Shown piece by piece: positions 10,926-21,855 of a stretch of 64,000 bases of DNA. A program made the translations under genes and the position numbers. Under the pieces are notes generated by a model that saw only the letters and a program-made list of their open reading frames with translations, searched no databases and was not told the DNA's origin. Position 1 is the first letter of the stretch, and each line of letters starts with the position of its first letter. Source of the stretch: Bretschneidera sinensis (Eukaryota; Streptophyta; Magnoliopsida; Brassicales; Akaniaceae); the NCBI GenBank assembly GCA_023935145.1, contig CM043705.1:24971290-25035289 (forward strand), in the 5' to 3' direction.

Positions 10926-12135
10926 TGATAAGAACTCATAATATCTATATGTTTGTTATATTTCCTCATGTTTTAATAGTTATAATTGCTTAAATCTTGG
11001 ATTTTGATTATGTTTCGTATTTTGTAGAGTATATTGAGGAGTTAAATCAAATTGAATTCAAAATCAAGAGATTTTTGAAGATTGGACAGAAAGTCAAGCT
11101 GCAGCGCCAGAAAGCTGAAGCTGCAGCGCTGAAATGGTGATAATTGTGAAAAGAGGACAGAAAGCTGAAGCTGCAGCGCTGAAATGGAGATAATATGTGA
11201 AGATTGGGCAGCAACTCGCTAGCCCGCGGGTTTTAAAAGTTATAAATACTAACCCTAGCTGAAAGAAAAAGAGATCAGGGGATATAAGGCGCGGCTGTTG
11301 AACAGAAAATTCCTCTTCTCTTTTGTTTTAGGTTTTCTTTTAATTATGAGTAGCTAAACACTTTTCTTCCAGCTGAAGGATAATTGAAGTTTTGGTCCTT
11401 CAAGAATTGTGAGATCTAAATAATTTTCATTGCTATTTTATTTCTTCTCTATTTATATATCTTCTGTGTTTATTAAAAATTATTGTCTTGGTTGATTGAT
11501 GCAAAAGGCCCGTTGTTCAATTATCAGGTCAATAAATTGCCATTTAGAACTTTAAATCCGTAATTGTTTAATTGTTCTAATATTAGTGGTAAAATAACAA
11601 AGTTGATTATAGAGAGATTTTCGATTTATGTTATGGAGATATATAACCTAGTCTAAATGAATCGAGCTTGTGTATTTGTTGGCTAGAATTGGTAGTCTCT
11701 CTAATTATTAATGTTTTCGATAGATTAAATCCTAAGAGCTTGTTTAGGGTTGTTTATTAATATGGGAAGTAATCGAAGAGCTTGTTTTAGGTATTGAAAA
11801 AGTAAGGAGAGATAGGTTGTTAGAGCTTGTTAACAACCTTAACCAATTTAGTGAAGAATAGAAGATTTTATCCTTGTATCTATGATCAATTCTCTGAACC
11901 AATTTTGAAATTATACCTTTGGTTGGATATTTGCCTGATATTGATTTCTCCTTAGTTTTTAGTTGATTATAATTGCTTTCTCTTTTATTTCACTCCGAAA
12001 TTTCAACCCTTTTTTTCTTTGCTTTAATTTTCATTAAAATAAATCTACCCAATCCCTGTGGATACGACCTTGCTCATCACTGTTACAATTTGTATTTTTC
12101 GAGAGTGAGAATTTTATTATTTGTTGGATTCAACA
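10926..12135 (+). repeat. 3' LTR of element B
   Basis: 1,210 bp, TG...CA ended (TGATAAGAACTC to TTGGATTCAACA). U3 holds two 50-bp tandem units (11109-11207), each with AAGCTGAAGCTGCAGCGCTG, plus CCCGCGGG at 11223-11230, then a TATA box TTATAAATACT at about 11240-11250. Near the 3' end is the typical U5 phrase CCAATCCCTGTGGATACGAC (about 12048). Confidence 0.8.
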
Positions 12136-13152
12136 CCCACCACACTCTCACTTTCCAGCGCTGCACCTCTCACTTTCCAGCTCCCACTCGGTCCAAGACC
12201 AAATTAGGGCTGCACAATGACATTTTATGGACCAAAATGCCCCTAACTACATGTGATCTATAAATAGATGCTTAAAGAGTGTGCAGGCAACATTCATTTC
12301 AAGGAAGGAGGAGAGAAAAAAGAGAGGATCCAAGGGATCCAAATCCAGCATTCTTCCAAGTCTCTTGAGGGCTGGAAATCAAGGGGGAGAGCATCCATAT
12401 TGTTCTTCAACCTTGAACTCCATGGCCAAATCAAGGGGAGAGCATCCATATTGTTCTTCCACCTTGATTTCCATGGCCAACTAGTCTTCATACAAGGGAA
12501 AAGGATGAATCCTTAGGGATTTATTGTTCCTTATTTCCTATTCTTGATTTGGTTATATGGATTTATTGTTGAATATTGTTTGTAAATTATTCATTGATTA
12601 AGTAAGAAGGATTTGAGTTCATGTGATAGATGCATTTTTTATTCTTCTTCTTTTAGACTATCTTAATCCAGTGATTGCATCATTCTCCTCCATTGAGGTT
12701 GTTTGGATGTGATTGATTCCGGTAGATTTATCTTATTGATTGTCCATTACTGCGATATTGTCATTGAAGATATATTGTCATTTCTTGATAATCTTTAAGA
12801 TCGATCATGTGTGCATGAACCGGAATCAATGATTAATTTGTAGCAATTATATTAGAGTTATAAATGTGCTTGATTGAATATATTCCGATTGCTTGTTTAG
12901 GATGTGAAACTTGCAATCGAGATAAAATCAATTGAATCAAGAATGGAAATAGGGAACAAACCTAAGGAGGATTCCTGAAACTTTGTTATTTCTTATTTAT
13001 ATTTCATTTACAATTACGCAATTTTTCTTACATTATCTCATTATCAAAACCCAAAAATCTTTCGTTTAACTTTTATCGTTCGTTTTAAGGTTCACACATT
13101 TTCCTTTGTACTTAACTTGTTTCCTGTGGAATCGACACCCCAAAGGTTCACA
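12136..13152 (+). repeat. Fragment of an E/G-type LTR, plus orientation
   Basis: This stretch aligns in order with the reverse complement of the LTRs of E and G: GTTTGGATGTGATTGATTCC, CCGATTGCTTGTTTAGGATG, CTGTGGAATCGACACCCCAA. It has a TATA box CTATAAATAG near 12249-12258. Neither LTR terminus is present, so it is truncated on both sides. It is clearly more divergent from E and G than their own LTR pairs are from each other. Confidence 0.75.
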
Positions 13153-13175
13153 CGTTTTAAGGTTCACACATTTTC
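13081..13175 (+). repeat. 23-bp direct repeat at a rearrangement junction
   Basis: CGTTTTAAGGTTCACACATT plus three more bases occurs at 13081-13103 and again at 13153-13175. The second copy sits exactly between the LTR fragment and element I. This looks like filler DNA from template switching during break repair. Confidence 0.8.
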
Positions 13176-13364
13176 AGTGTGAGCTCTCTGATATTCACAG
13201 AGAGGATAGGGAGGCGAGACTATTGATCCATCAGCGGATGGATGGGTTTAAGGCATAGTTCACATGATAGGAGGTGATGCTACAGGCCATCCTCGATCGC
13301 CTACCTCCTGTACCCGATACCTCTTCGACTGCACCACCTGATGACCAGCAATGAGTGGATACCC
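13176..13364 (+). pseudogene. C-terminal end of env-position ORF of element I
   Basis: Matches 62900-63110 of element F in order (GAGGCGA...TTGATCCATCAG, GGAGGCGATGCTACAG, CTACACCACCTG in F). It encodes a decayed short helical segment ending in a Pro/Thr-rich tail. The upstream part is absent and stops occur, so it is a relic. Function unknown. Confidence 0.65.
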
Positions 13365-13533
13365 CGTCTGGCTGAAGACGTAAAACTTAACGCTCATGGG
13401 AGGCACCCCAAAGCATGTCCTTTTCATTATAGTATCTTTTATTTTATTAATATTTATGTTTATATTTAAATGTTTATTATCCATATTTCTTGTTTTCCGG
13501 CACAACGTTTATTTTTCTTTGTCAATAACTTAG
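13365..13533 (+). promoter_or_regulatory. Post-pol stem-loop module (I)
   Basis: CGTCT-GGCTGA-AGACG (13365-13380) is a perfect 5-bp stem, followed by AACGCTCATGGGAGGCACCC and a U-rich stretch to an AG at 13532-13533. In this element the module lies after the env-position relic, as in F. Confidence 0.55.
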
Positions 13534-14780
13534 TGCGTGCATCCAGTTCAAGTTTGGGGGTGTGTATGAGTATTACAAGAAATCTAGTTCTCCATCTCCT
13601 AAGTGTGTATGAGTATTACAAGAAATCTAGTTCTCCATCTCCTAAGTCAGATCTTTCCATACCACACACATATTGGGGACAATGTGTATAATAAGTTTAG
13701 GGGTAGTGGGAGACACTGACACATGCACACACTAGGTCCCAATTTTTTTTAGAAAAGATAAATACATGCTCATTTTGTGTTAAAAATTTTGGTTGATTTA
13801 AAAATATGATAAAACTTTATTAGTAAGTTTAAAATCTAGAACACATAGTCTTTTAATAGGAATTTTAAAAGTTTAGTACCTACCTCAAGGCACTTAAGAA
13901 TTCACAAGTTTGATCTAAATCTGACACAAGCACATTAGCACACATTTGTGTGGGGTATGACATATAATTCTTATGTATAGGTTTTCATGACCTAACTGTA
14001 ATCGGATAATTTGTTAGAAGGAAATTTTGGCATAGAAAAATAAGAAAAATGATCATCATGCAAAAAGAGAGAATAAAGTGCTCCTAATGATCATTAAATA
14101 AACTTTCCACTGAGTAACTGGACCTTTTGCCTCAGTAAGCATTGAGTGTTCACGTCAAAAGGTGGGAATTTTTCATTTAATGATCATAAAAAATTTTGCT
14201 AAGTAACTGGACCTCTTGCCTTAGTAAGCAGTGAGTGTTCACGTCAAAGGGAGGGGATTTTTGCTTGGAAGCATTAAGACCTGTTAGTTTCGTAGCCTTT
14301 TTACTCGAATTAATAAGTCCTTAGGGGTGTCTTCACACCTAATGCCCTAAAACCATCTGGTTTAGGAGTCATTGGCTAACCACTCATTACAAGGATCAAT
14401 AAGAAAGCTTAATAGAACTCAACATGGAAAAAATCTCATGATAAAAGAAAAAGAAAAGAAGCAAGCATTATGCCATTTTTGTTCTATTTGATAAGGAATT
14501 CGATAAAGGTTTGGGCAGCGAAGCACTATACATTAAAATTATTTGGAAGCCCCATCTTCTATGTGCTAATTCATCACACAAAAATCAAACTTGCGATGCC
14601 TTAAGCCAACCGTAGGTAAGTAACATGAGCTTTTAAAACCCTTATTCATTACAAAAATATGTTTTTATTATAAGCTTACTCATGAACGGTCATCATGGTC
14701 TTATGTGTAACCCAAATTTTTGAACATCATGAAGAATGAATTTATCTTTAATTTTGTTTTGACGTAGTCTTTCATTTTGT
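13534..14780 (+). other. Non-coding 3' region of element I
   Basis: No ORF of note. It starts with TTCAAGTTTGGGGGTG (13549-13564) and has a 43-bp perfect tandem duplication at 13561-13646 that is single in F and H. A decayed central hairpin (around 13666-13688) is followed by AAGTTTAGGGGTAGTGGG. The repeated phrase CAGTAAGCAGTGAGTGTTCACGTC type occurs twice (about 14135 and 14225), also found in F and H. Confidence 0.7.
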
Positions 14781-14817
14781 ATTGCTAAGGGACTAGCAAT
14801 ATGTAAGTTTGGGGGTG
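14781..14817 (+). promoter_or_regulatory. Hairpin and 3' polypurine tract of element I
   Basis: ATTGCTA-AGGGAC-TAGCAAT (14781-14800) is a 7-bp stem, followed by AAGTTTGGGGGTG (14805-14817) directly before the LTR. Confidence 0.82.
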
Positions 14818-16081
14818 TGATAAATGCTTAAATAGTCATATTTAAGCCCCTTAATTTACGCGTATTAGGCTCTTTGTTTATCTATTTTAATAGATTCTAT
14901 TTCATTTTCATGTTTTATTTGTTTTTCATAGGACTTTGACAAAAAGATGACATTTTGGAGCTCTAAGAAGTAAAAAGTAAAGTTCTGCAATCCAGCAAGG
15001 TGCGCTCGAGCGCACCTCCGTTGTGCTCGAGCGCATAGGCAGACGAGCGCACACATGCGCTCAAGCGCAGACTGCATACACTCGAGCGCACACATACCAG
15101 AGGCGGCAGAGCCAGATATGGAAAGAAGTCTCTAGACCTTGAATAAGAAATTAGGGTTTCGGGGCATCCTTAGAGCCCTATATATAGCCTTGTAAAACAC
15201 AGAAACCATACCTTCTGTTTTAAGACTTGAAGTTGCAAGCTTGGAGAGGAATTGACGACTTGTCTCCCGAGTCTTCTTCGAGTTTTATTTTTCTGTTTTT
15301 GTTTAATTATGGTTATAATGTTTAGTTCTTCTAGCGTGTGTAACTAAACTCTTATAGGGCTCGATTGAAGCCCTAATTATACTTTTCCACATATATATTC
15401 ATTGATTACCTTTGCCTATAGCCATGTTACAATGCTTAATTTGATTAATACCTATTTGTATTTAAATTCCTCATATGTGTGTGTCTAATCAACTTATGCA
15501 TGTGGTATGGATTTGTTAGTTGAATCAATTTGGATGACTGAGTCTTGGGTTCAACAATAGTAACAAAAGATATCCACATCGGATTCTTGGGTTAATCAAC
15601 ACGGGAAACCGGGAGCGGACCAAGCCCTAGGTCCCGTGTGGTTGCTGATCTCCACAGCCCTTATGCTTTCTTAAGGAACAACTCAGTATACACCCATGTT
15701 GAATCCCTTAAGAGAGAAAATAGTTAGAGTATGCACCATGTCTAACTCGTTACTTAGGGAGATCAATAGCTTAAGGTATGGACCAAGCCCTTAGGTTGGC
15801 AACCATTAGGTATTCATAATAAGGCTAGAGCATTGGTACCTTACATAGTGGGAAAGTGTAATTAGTGGTGGATATCACATCCCTATGTTCTTATTATTAT
15901 TAACTCACACTTTACATTTATTTCTATTTTTACTTTGAGAAACTAATTCTAAATCGAAGTTTACCAATCCCTGTGGAAATGATCTCGCACTTGCACACTA
16001 TGCTACCATTGACCTTGTGCACTTGCAAGTAAAACAAGTATGATTATTTACTTATTTATTTAGGTAGATAAATGCACAACA
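14818..16081 (+). repeat. 3' LTR of element I (F family)
   Basis: 1,264 bp from TGATAAATGC to TGCACAACA. U3 contains an iteron array at 14999-15095 with four or five copies of TGCGCTCGAGCGCA, the first a perfect 14-nt palindrome. A TATA box follows at 15179-15187. The U5 end resembles the LTRs of H and F. Confidence 0.88.
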
Positions 16082-16468
16082 GCCTTTGAGGGTGAGCTTC
16101 TGACCACCGTGGCCTGGAGGGCCGCGGCGCACACTGGTAGGTTTCCTTGTTCTTTTGTGCTTCTTTCTGGAGGCAGAGGCTTGGACTTCTTCAGGCCGCA
16201 GCGCACACACTCAAGACTTGATTTCTATTCATTTGTCCTTTCACAACCATGCCTTCACTCTGGTATACCTCGAGTCTTTGTGCTTCAAGTAATGATAACT
16301 TTTCCTCCTCTTTTGAACTTAAAGTACCTGAAAATGCACCAAAATAGATCAATGATCCAAGAATGACACTTTAGAGTTGTTAACGTATAAAAGTGCAATT
16401 AAAACCTAAATCAATCCTAAAGTGTTAACATTTAAGTACCATTAAGATGCATTTTATGACTCTCATTA
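16082..16468 (-). repeat. Fragment of a G-type LTR (U3 end)
   Basis: Reads like the right-hand part of the G LTRs on the plus strand: GGTGAGCTTCTG, GGCCGCGGCGCACACTGG, then ATGCATTTTATGACTCTCAT at the end. In element orientation (minus) the LTR start is at 16468. The rest is missing because element I adjoins at 16081. The LTR start abuts the copia RT relic, so this element inserted into K. Confidence 0.8.
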
Positions 16469-17253
16469 CATACACTTAGCAAACTCGTGACATATAAATT
16501 CATTAGTAGCACCAAATATGATATCATCAACATATATTTGGACTAGTAGTATGTCATTTTTGTGAGTTTTTGTGAAGAGGGTTATGTCTATTTTTCCTCT
16601 TGTAAAATTACTGTCAATCAAAAATTTACTTAGTCTTTCATACCATGCTCTTAGAGCTTGCTTCAACCCATATAGAGCTTTAGAAAGCTTGTAGACATGA
16701 TTTGGAAGACTAGGATTTTCAAATCCAAGAGGTTGCTCAACATATACCTCTTCTTCTATAAAGCCATTTAATAAGGCACTTTTTTCATCAATTTGAAATA
16801 ATTTAAACTTGTTAAAGCATGCAAAGGCTAATAACATTCGAATAGCTTCTAATCTTTCTACGGGAGCATAGGTCTTATCAAAGTCTATTCCTTCTTCTTG
16901 ATTATTCTCTTAGCAACTAGTCTAGCCTTGTTCCTGGTTACTATTCCATTTTCATCCATTTTATTTCTAAATACCCATTTAGTTCCTATTATTGTATGAT
17001 TCTTTGGTCTAAGAATTAGATTCCATATATTATTTCTTTTAAATTGATTTATTTCTTCTTGCATGGAATTTATCCAATCAACATCCTTCTTGGCTTTTAC
17101 AAATGTTTTAGGTTCTATTTGAGATAGATATGCTACACAGTTGCAAATATTTCTAATGGAGGAATGAGTTCTTACCTCTTGTGAAGGATTACCAATCACT
17201 TGATCAATTGGGTGATAATTTGCATACCTCCAATCTTTGGGAAGACTATCCTC
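16469..17253 (-). pseudogene. pol: Copia reverse transcriptase of K, partial
   Basis: Two open pieces (16885-17199 and 16466-16837) in different frames, shifted near 16900. Motifs in order: FVKAKKDVDWINSMQEEINQ, GTKWVFRNKMDENG, then FQIDEKSALLNG with the first catalytic Asp, LSKALYGLKQALRAWYERL, and YVDDIIFGAT with the catalytic YVDD near 16520. It stops where the G-type LTR begins. The order and wording are typical of Ty1/copia, not of the gypsy elements around it. Confidence 0.93.
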
Positions 17254-17720
17254 TTATTGACTTGTAGATGGTTGGTCCAGTTTGAGAGCTTCTATCTCTT
17301 GATTTTTTTGAGGTGGGCTCTCCTTTGGGTCAACAATGGGAGTAGGTGTTTCTGTTCTTGAAATGAAATTTGTATAATCATTGAAAGAAGCAACTTTTCC
17401 ATGCCCGATGATCTTTATTTTTATGTTATCTCCAATGGTGACATATTCGCCATCTCTTAGAGTTAGCTCTTTGAATACACTTCGATCACCGGTCATGTGC
17501 TTTGAGCATCCACTATCAAGGTACCAACAGTTACCTTTTTCTTTGGTGTGGAGACAGATCTACATCACACAATGGTATATGATTACACTCTTAGGTAACC
17601 AAAATTTCTTGGGCCCTTTAAGGTTAGTCCTAAAAAATACAGTTCCTTTAGGGACCCATACTTTCTTAACATTGTAAGGTATTCTATATCTATAGACATG
17701 TTGATGATGCATAATCCTAA
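17254..17720 (-). pseudogene. Copia protease remnant fused to post-integrase linker (K)
   Basis: Going down the minus strand: VPKGTVFFRTNLKGPKKFWL, a stop, then WYLDSGCSKHMTGD, the Sirevirus-type protease active site (DSG) and following segment, up to GKVA at about 17388. At that point the sequence changes directly to the linker that normally lies after integrase (SRTETPTPIVDPKESPP...). The GAG-pre-integrase and integrase core, normally several hundred residues, are absent. The fusion is in frame, so 80 codons remain open (17254-17496). Confidence 0.85.
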
Positions 17721-19211
17721 TGATGATATGAAATTAACACTAGTAAGTGCACTAATCGTTCAAGTAATAAAATGATGAGTAAATATCGTTCCCAACGAGG
17801 ACTGAACAAGCACTACAAAAATTATTATTCAACTCTTACTGTTATTTGAGCAAACGAATAATTGTCAGAGAAAATGTTACTAACAATTAACTAAAGGGAA
17901 AAACAGACGCAATAGTAAATAATGGAAGATTTGCAAACTTTGGAATGAAGACTCTTATGAACTAACGTGCTAAGGACTCGACTTCACCTAAACCATAATT
18001 GACAAGAGTTTTGAATGGACAAGTTTCGTTTACTATGTTTTTCAAGATGGTAGAATCACCAATAAATTGGTTATCCTTATTCAGGTCTAACCACAATCTC
18101 AAGAATCGTCAACTTCAAATATCCATATTCTAGGTCTATTCTAGATTAATTCAACTTAAGAAGCACTAAGTTCAATGGAATTCCTTTCAGTTAAATCTCC
18201 CTATTCGGTTACAATTTAAACGGACCACATGAACTTCCTAGAATCCCTATTCGGTTACTCCTATTTCATTCATGGCATGTTTTACCCTGGCTTTGCATAG
18301 ATAACAATCCAACATCATATTTATTAATTCAACCATTCATAAAAGCATAACTTCTCTATTCGACACATCACTATGCCTCAAGAAGTCATAAAAGCATAAC
18401 TTCTCTATTCGACACATCACTATGCCTCAAGAAGGAATCACAATAATAAACAGCATTAAGAACAATAAAATACACTATTTGAAAAACAAAGTAAATTCCA
18501 ACTTGTCCAAATAGCACTTATGACATAGGTTTAGGATCCATCTATCCTTAACACAAAAATATCTACTCCATAATAATATTCAAACAACCCATGTTCATAT
18601 TATAAAACATCAACATAGCTAGATAAGAATAATACAAAACCAGAGAAGAATGATTTAAAAGCTTCTGCGTAGCCTCCCGGAGTGTCTCTAACTCTCCTTT
18701 TGCGTCTCCTCTCCTCCAAATTCTGTTTTTTTCTTCTATGGCCGCGCTCCCCCTTCGTGTTAGCTAGGGTTTCTATTTATAATATTCAAAATCCATGGAC
18801 TAGCGCTGCAGCGCCAACATCCCAGCGCTGCAGCGCCGAGACATATTTCGAACCCTATTCTGGCGCTGCAGCTCTAACTTTCCAGCGCTGCAGCGCCAAC
18901 TTCCTGTCCAAATTCCTTTATTTATGCCAGCTTCCAGCGCTGCAGTGCCAACATCCCAGCACTACAGCCTTGAATTTCTATCTCCTTCACGTATTTTTCC
19001 CTTCCAGTGCTCTCTAGTGCTCCAGCAAGTGTCTGCACAGAAGATTTCCAAGATTTAGCATTGATCATTCAACTAAAACAACTTATTAATAGAATAAGAT
19101 AAACTAAACTCAATTTGCTAAAAACACATGCAACACAATTCTAATGCTTAAGATCAACACCAAAAATGTGCATAAAAGCAGTATAATAACATGATTTATT
19201 CAGAGTTATCA
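17721..19211 (-). repeat. 3' LTR of element J
   Basis: 1,491 bp; plus-strand ends TGATGATATG and AGAGTTATCA. On the minus strand U3 has an array of CAGCGCTGCAGCGCC-like motifs (about 19025 to 18801), then a TATA box ATTATAAATAG near 18774-18785. It differs from the 5' LTR by a private 49-bp tandem duplication (18337-18385 and 18386-18434) and scattered changes. Confidence 0.92.
18337..18434 (-). repeat. 49-bp tandem duplication private to the J 3' LTR
   Basis: Two adjacent copies starting TCATAAAAGCATAACTTCTC at 18337 and 18386. The 5' LTR has one copy (about 28433-28480), so the duplication occurred after insertion or in the last reverse transcription. Confidence 0.92.
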
Positions 19212-19248
19212 CACCCCCAAAGTTACGTTTTTGCTAGTCCTCGAGCAA
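19212..19248 (-). promoter_or_regulatory. Hairpin and 3' polypurine tract of element J
   Basis: On the minus strand TTGCT-CGAGGACT-AGCAA (19231-19248) forms a 5-bp stem, followed by AACTTTGGGGGTG (19212-19224) directly before the LTR start. Confidence 0.8.
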
Positions 19249-20920
19249 ACTAGAAAAAAATTCTATACACATACATCCTAAGAGTTCGAGATGGTTTGAT
19301 TAGATTTGATATAACATGCCTCAAAGATTGCATATAAATTATAACGCAAGAAAACTTTCCAAATGCTACTAATGTCTAGAATTTCAAATTTATTGCCAGC
19401 TTTATCTTACATCAAATTCTTAAAATGTGTGTGTGTGTAACACCTTTGTAAACTTAATCGTCTTGCCACTCCGATTGGTTTATGCAGGCAAGTAGGATAA
19501 TGCCAATCTTTCAAAGTCCATAAGCTTTCTTTTCACACCACTCTCCACTAATGTAGGCCATGACAATACCCGAGATCACTAGGACTTTATTCAGCTTATA
19601 ACTTTGGCTAAGGTTAAGGTATGGTAAAAGATTGATTTGAGGCTCACATCACCTTAAGCACATCAACCAATAAATATTTTATTTCAAACTTTCCCTCAGT
19701 TATTATAGAATACTTCCAATACTTTTGTTGTTGTCACATCTTCTTCTTCTTCTTTTCTTTCTCTTTTTTTTTTTGGTATGCTTGTACTATAGTAGCACCA
19801 GTCTTTATTTCCGTGCACATTAATGAAACTATAACATAGCATGTACACGATGATCAAACACGGCTTTGCCAGCTGCCTATGATAGACAGAATACAACTCG
19901 ATAAAATAGTTCGTGTGGTAAACCTTTTTAACTTCGATCTTTCCCTTGGTCACTCTCGATGGGAAATATGTGATACTTATCATAACCAAGTGAAGACCGC
20001 TTTCTCTTGCTCAATCCTCTGCCACCACTTAAGAGAATAGTCCATTCATTAATCGATGTGCTCACAGGTGAAGGTAGAGTTGTAGCATTTTTTTTTCATG
20101 TTTTCTTTTTTTTTTTTTTGAAAAAAAAAAAATAGGTTAGATGATCGAGTGACAAAATAATAGATATCCAAGCTCAAAAGGGGAAAACTAAGGATAATCA
20201 CATATCAAGGGTTGGCTAGAAAGGCTCAAACTTTCCAAACATGGCCTGGATCCTTTCTTTGGTACTGTACTACCTAGGATTTCACCTCGAGTGGTCTTAA
20301 AACAAGTTCTAGAGTTTAAGAGATCACAAGAAACTACACTTCTCACATAAACATTCTTTGAAACAGCAAGACAACAAAGTGCTTAGGTGTAGGTGCTCAT
20401 TGTGTTCAAAGAGTTCGATGTAAAATAAATCCAACAACAAATTCAAGCACGCAGACAAACACAACATTTTTCAAATTTTCAATGGCTATAATCAAGTCAA
20501 TCTATTTCTCATCATCGGCAAAATCAAAATCAAACAACAGAAAGTACTCAAATATAATAAACAGAAAAATAACTAGAAACACGAGCATTGCACAACACTC
20601 TGATAAAGTTCCCACCCCCAAACTTAAATGATACATTGTCCGAAATGTATAAAATTTGAATTATAAAGTAAGAGAAGGGAACCCCCCTGATTAGTCAGAT
20701 TCCGAAGCAATCGTCTTTGTCAATGTCCTCATCCTCCGAATCACTGCTATTACCAGGATATGGTGGTAGTGGAGGTAGCTACTGTGTGTCGATGCCCAAA
20801 TGATTGGAAAAAATCCTCATCATCTTGTCATTGGTTTGAAAACAACCTGCAACATAGGATGCCTGCTGCTGATCCCATTGCCGAAGCTCATGAAGCTCCA
20901 TCTCAACCGCTATCAGAAGA
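19249..20920 (-). other. Non-coding 3' region of element J with central hairpin-purine module
   Basis: No ORF of note. At 20631-20650 the minus strand has ATACATT-TCGGAC-AATGTAT (7-bp stem), followed by AAGTTTGGGGGTGGG (20611-20625), a near copy of the true polypurine module. A T-run next to an A-run at about 20092-20133 could form a hairpin. A CTT-rich simple repeat is at 19737-19775. Confidence 0.65.
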
Positions 20921-21775
20921 TCAGAAAGTGATATATTCCATTGTTGACGTGCTGGGGGAGGCTATGAGGAAGAGGCCCCTGGGCTCGGTGCTTCTTCTAT
21001 ATCCGTGATCTAACAGATAGTCCTGAGATCTAGCGAATGCATTGGTTGTTTGATTTGTTCCCCCGCAGTCAACACCACACGATCCACAAAGTGCGGTTAT
21101 CAAAGATGGGAAATACAACCCCGCACTGATCAAATTTGTGCTGTATAGAATACTGTTCTGGATAATGCGTCCCACATCAATACTCAATCCTTGGTAGATG
21201 GCGAATAACAGGATTGTTCTGTCTCTTGTGACATCACTTAAATGGGTCGTTGGAAGCAAACGAGCGCCTATAAAGTAATGCCAAGCTTTTGTTGTCCTAT
21301 CCATTGCACTCGATGGAAATGAAGTCCGCTCATCACCGAAAAATTTCCATTGTGTCTCAACTTTGCAAAGAACGTGGATTACCTCGTCGAGGTCAGGCAC
21401 ACTGGCATAAGCATTGTACTCATCCATTGGGATGTTGGGAGTAGTGAGTAATTTGTTGATTGTGCCTCTGTCGAATGCCACTAATTTCCCTCTAACCTTT
21501 ACCTTCAGGTTCGGGTGCTCTGCAGCATTTGTATAAAATTCACGCGCAACCGGAATAATTGCAGCTTCTGGTGTTATGCAGAATTGTTCCCATTTTCGGA
21601 CAGCAATGACCCTGTGAATGAGGAGGAAGTGTCCCTTGGTGATATTAAATCCTCGTTCAGAGATTGGAACATTCTTGAGCTGAGAACGCTCAAACCTCTA
21701 TTCTGCTTCCTTTGAGACAAAAAGCTCGGAATTGTAACCGGTAGAGCTAGGTCTCGCACGTTTGGGAGGAGCCAT
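20921..21775 (-). pseudogene. Env-position ORF of element J (putative plant transposon protein family)
   Basis: 285 codons from ATG at 21775 to the stop at 20921, broken by one TAG at codon 26 (start MAPPKRARPSSTGYN). Conserved segments: REFYTNAAEHPNLKVKVRGK, DLDEVIHVLCKVETQWKFFG, RTSFPSSAMDRTTKAWHYFI, ARLLPTTHLSDVTRDRTILL, GLSIDVGRIIQNSI, LYFPSLITALCGSCGV. This matches my memory of the plant-specific family often labelled 'putative plant transposon protein' (Pfam Transposase_32), found between integrase and the 3' LTR. I see no signal peptide or membrane helix, so a true envelope role is not supported. A (T)39-CTGCAG acceptor-like site lies 34 nt upstream. Confidence 0.8.
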
Positions 21776-21808
21776 TTAATCAAGACTTTTGTGCTTTAAA
21801 TAATCAAA

Positions 21809-21814
21809 CTGCAG

Positions 21815-21853
<39 letters not shown>
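21809..21853 (-). promoter_or_regulatory. Poly-T tract and candidate 3' splice site before the env-position ORF
   Basis: On the minus strand 39 consecutive T (21853-21815) are followed by CTGCAG (21814-21809), a textbook polypyrimidine tract and acceptor, 34 nt before the ATG at 21775. Splicing to this site is inference; simple homopolymer expansion is the alternative. Confidence 0.5.

Positions 21854-21855
<2 letters not shown>

Larger units (their letters stand above)
4621..12135 (+). mobile_element. Element B: Athila-type Ty3/gypsy element lacking its 5' end
   Basis: Holds the C-terminal part of gag, protease, RT, RNase H and integrase in one continuous reading frame (4672-9096) broken by six stops. 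After these come the post-pol module, a non-coding 3' region, a polypurine tract and one LTR (10926-12135). The 5' LTR, primer site and N-terminal gag are missing: the left edge is a direct junction to 24 bp of the LTR of element A. No target-site duplication can be tested because the left end is lost. Confidence 0.88.
13176..16081 (+). mobile_element. Element I: 3' end of an F-family element
   Basis: Holds the end of the env-position ORF (13176-13364), post-pol module (13365-13533), non-coding 3' region, polypurine tract and a full LTR (14818-16081). It is collinear with the 3' part of F (62890-64000) and of H (50487-53148). The rest of the element is lost at the junction near 13175. Confidence 0.85.
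16469..17720 (-). mobile_element. Copia relic K, pol part (continues at 29247-30279)
   Basis: Ty1/copia fragment of Sirevirus type. Joining over element J, the frame passes from gag (29247-30279) into protease (17490-17720), supported by the J target duplication CCTAA/CCTAG. Integrase has been lost by internal deletion. The element is cut on the left by a G-type LTR at 16468 and on the right by F at 30280; no K LTR is visible. Confidence 0.85.

Noticed and set aside
10926..12135. B LTR as a solo LTR unrelated to the upstream pol
   Set aside because: A polypurine tract and hairpin abut its start and pol, module and 3' region follow in the expected order upstream, so it is the 3' LTR of B.
12268..12516. 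82-codon open frame with repeated GRASILFF/LDFHGQ-type phrases
   Set aside because: Lies in an LTR fragment just after the TATA box and arises from a short repeated sequence; no protein similarity recognised.
14999..15095. Palindromic iterons as a replication origin or CRISPR-like array
   Set aside because: Position in U3 of LTRs, repeated in every LTR copy, no uniform repeat-spacer pattern, eukaryotic context.
12136..16468. The LTR pieces at 12136-13152 and 16082-16468 as two halves of one LTR split by element I
   Set aside because: They are in opposite orientations, and the U3 sequences belong to different subfamilies.
21815..21853. A-run as the poly(A) tail of a LINE or processed pseudogene
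   Set aside because: It lies inside J between integrase and env-position ORF, without flanking target duplication or LINE sequence; on the coding strand it is a T-run before an ORF.
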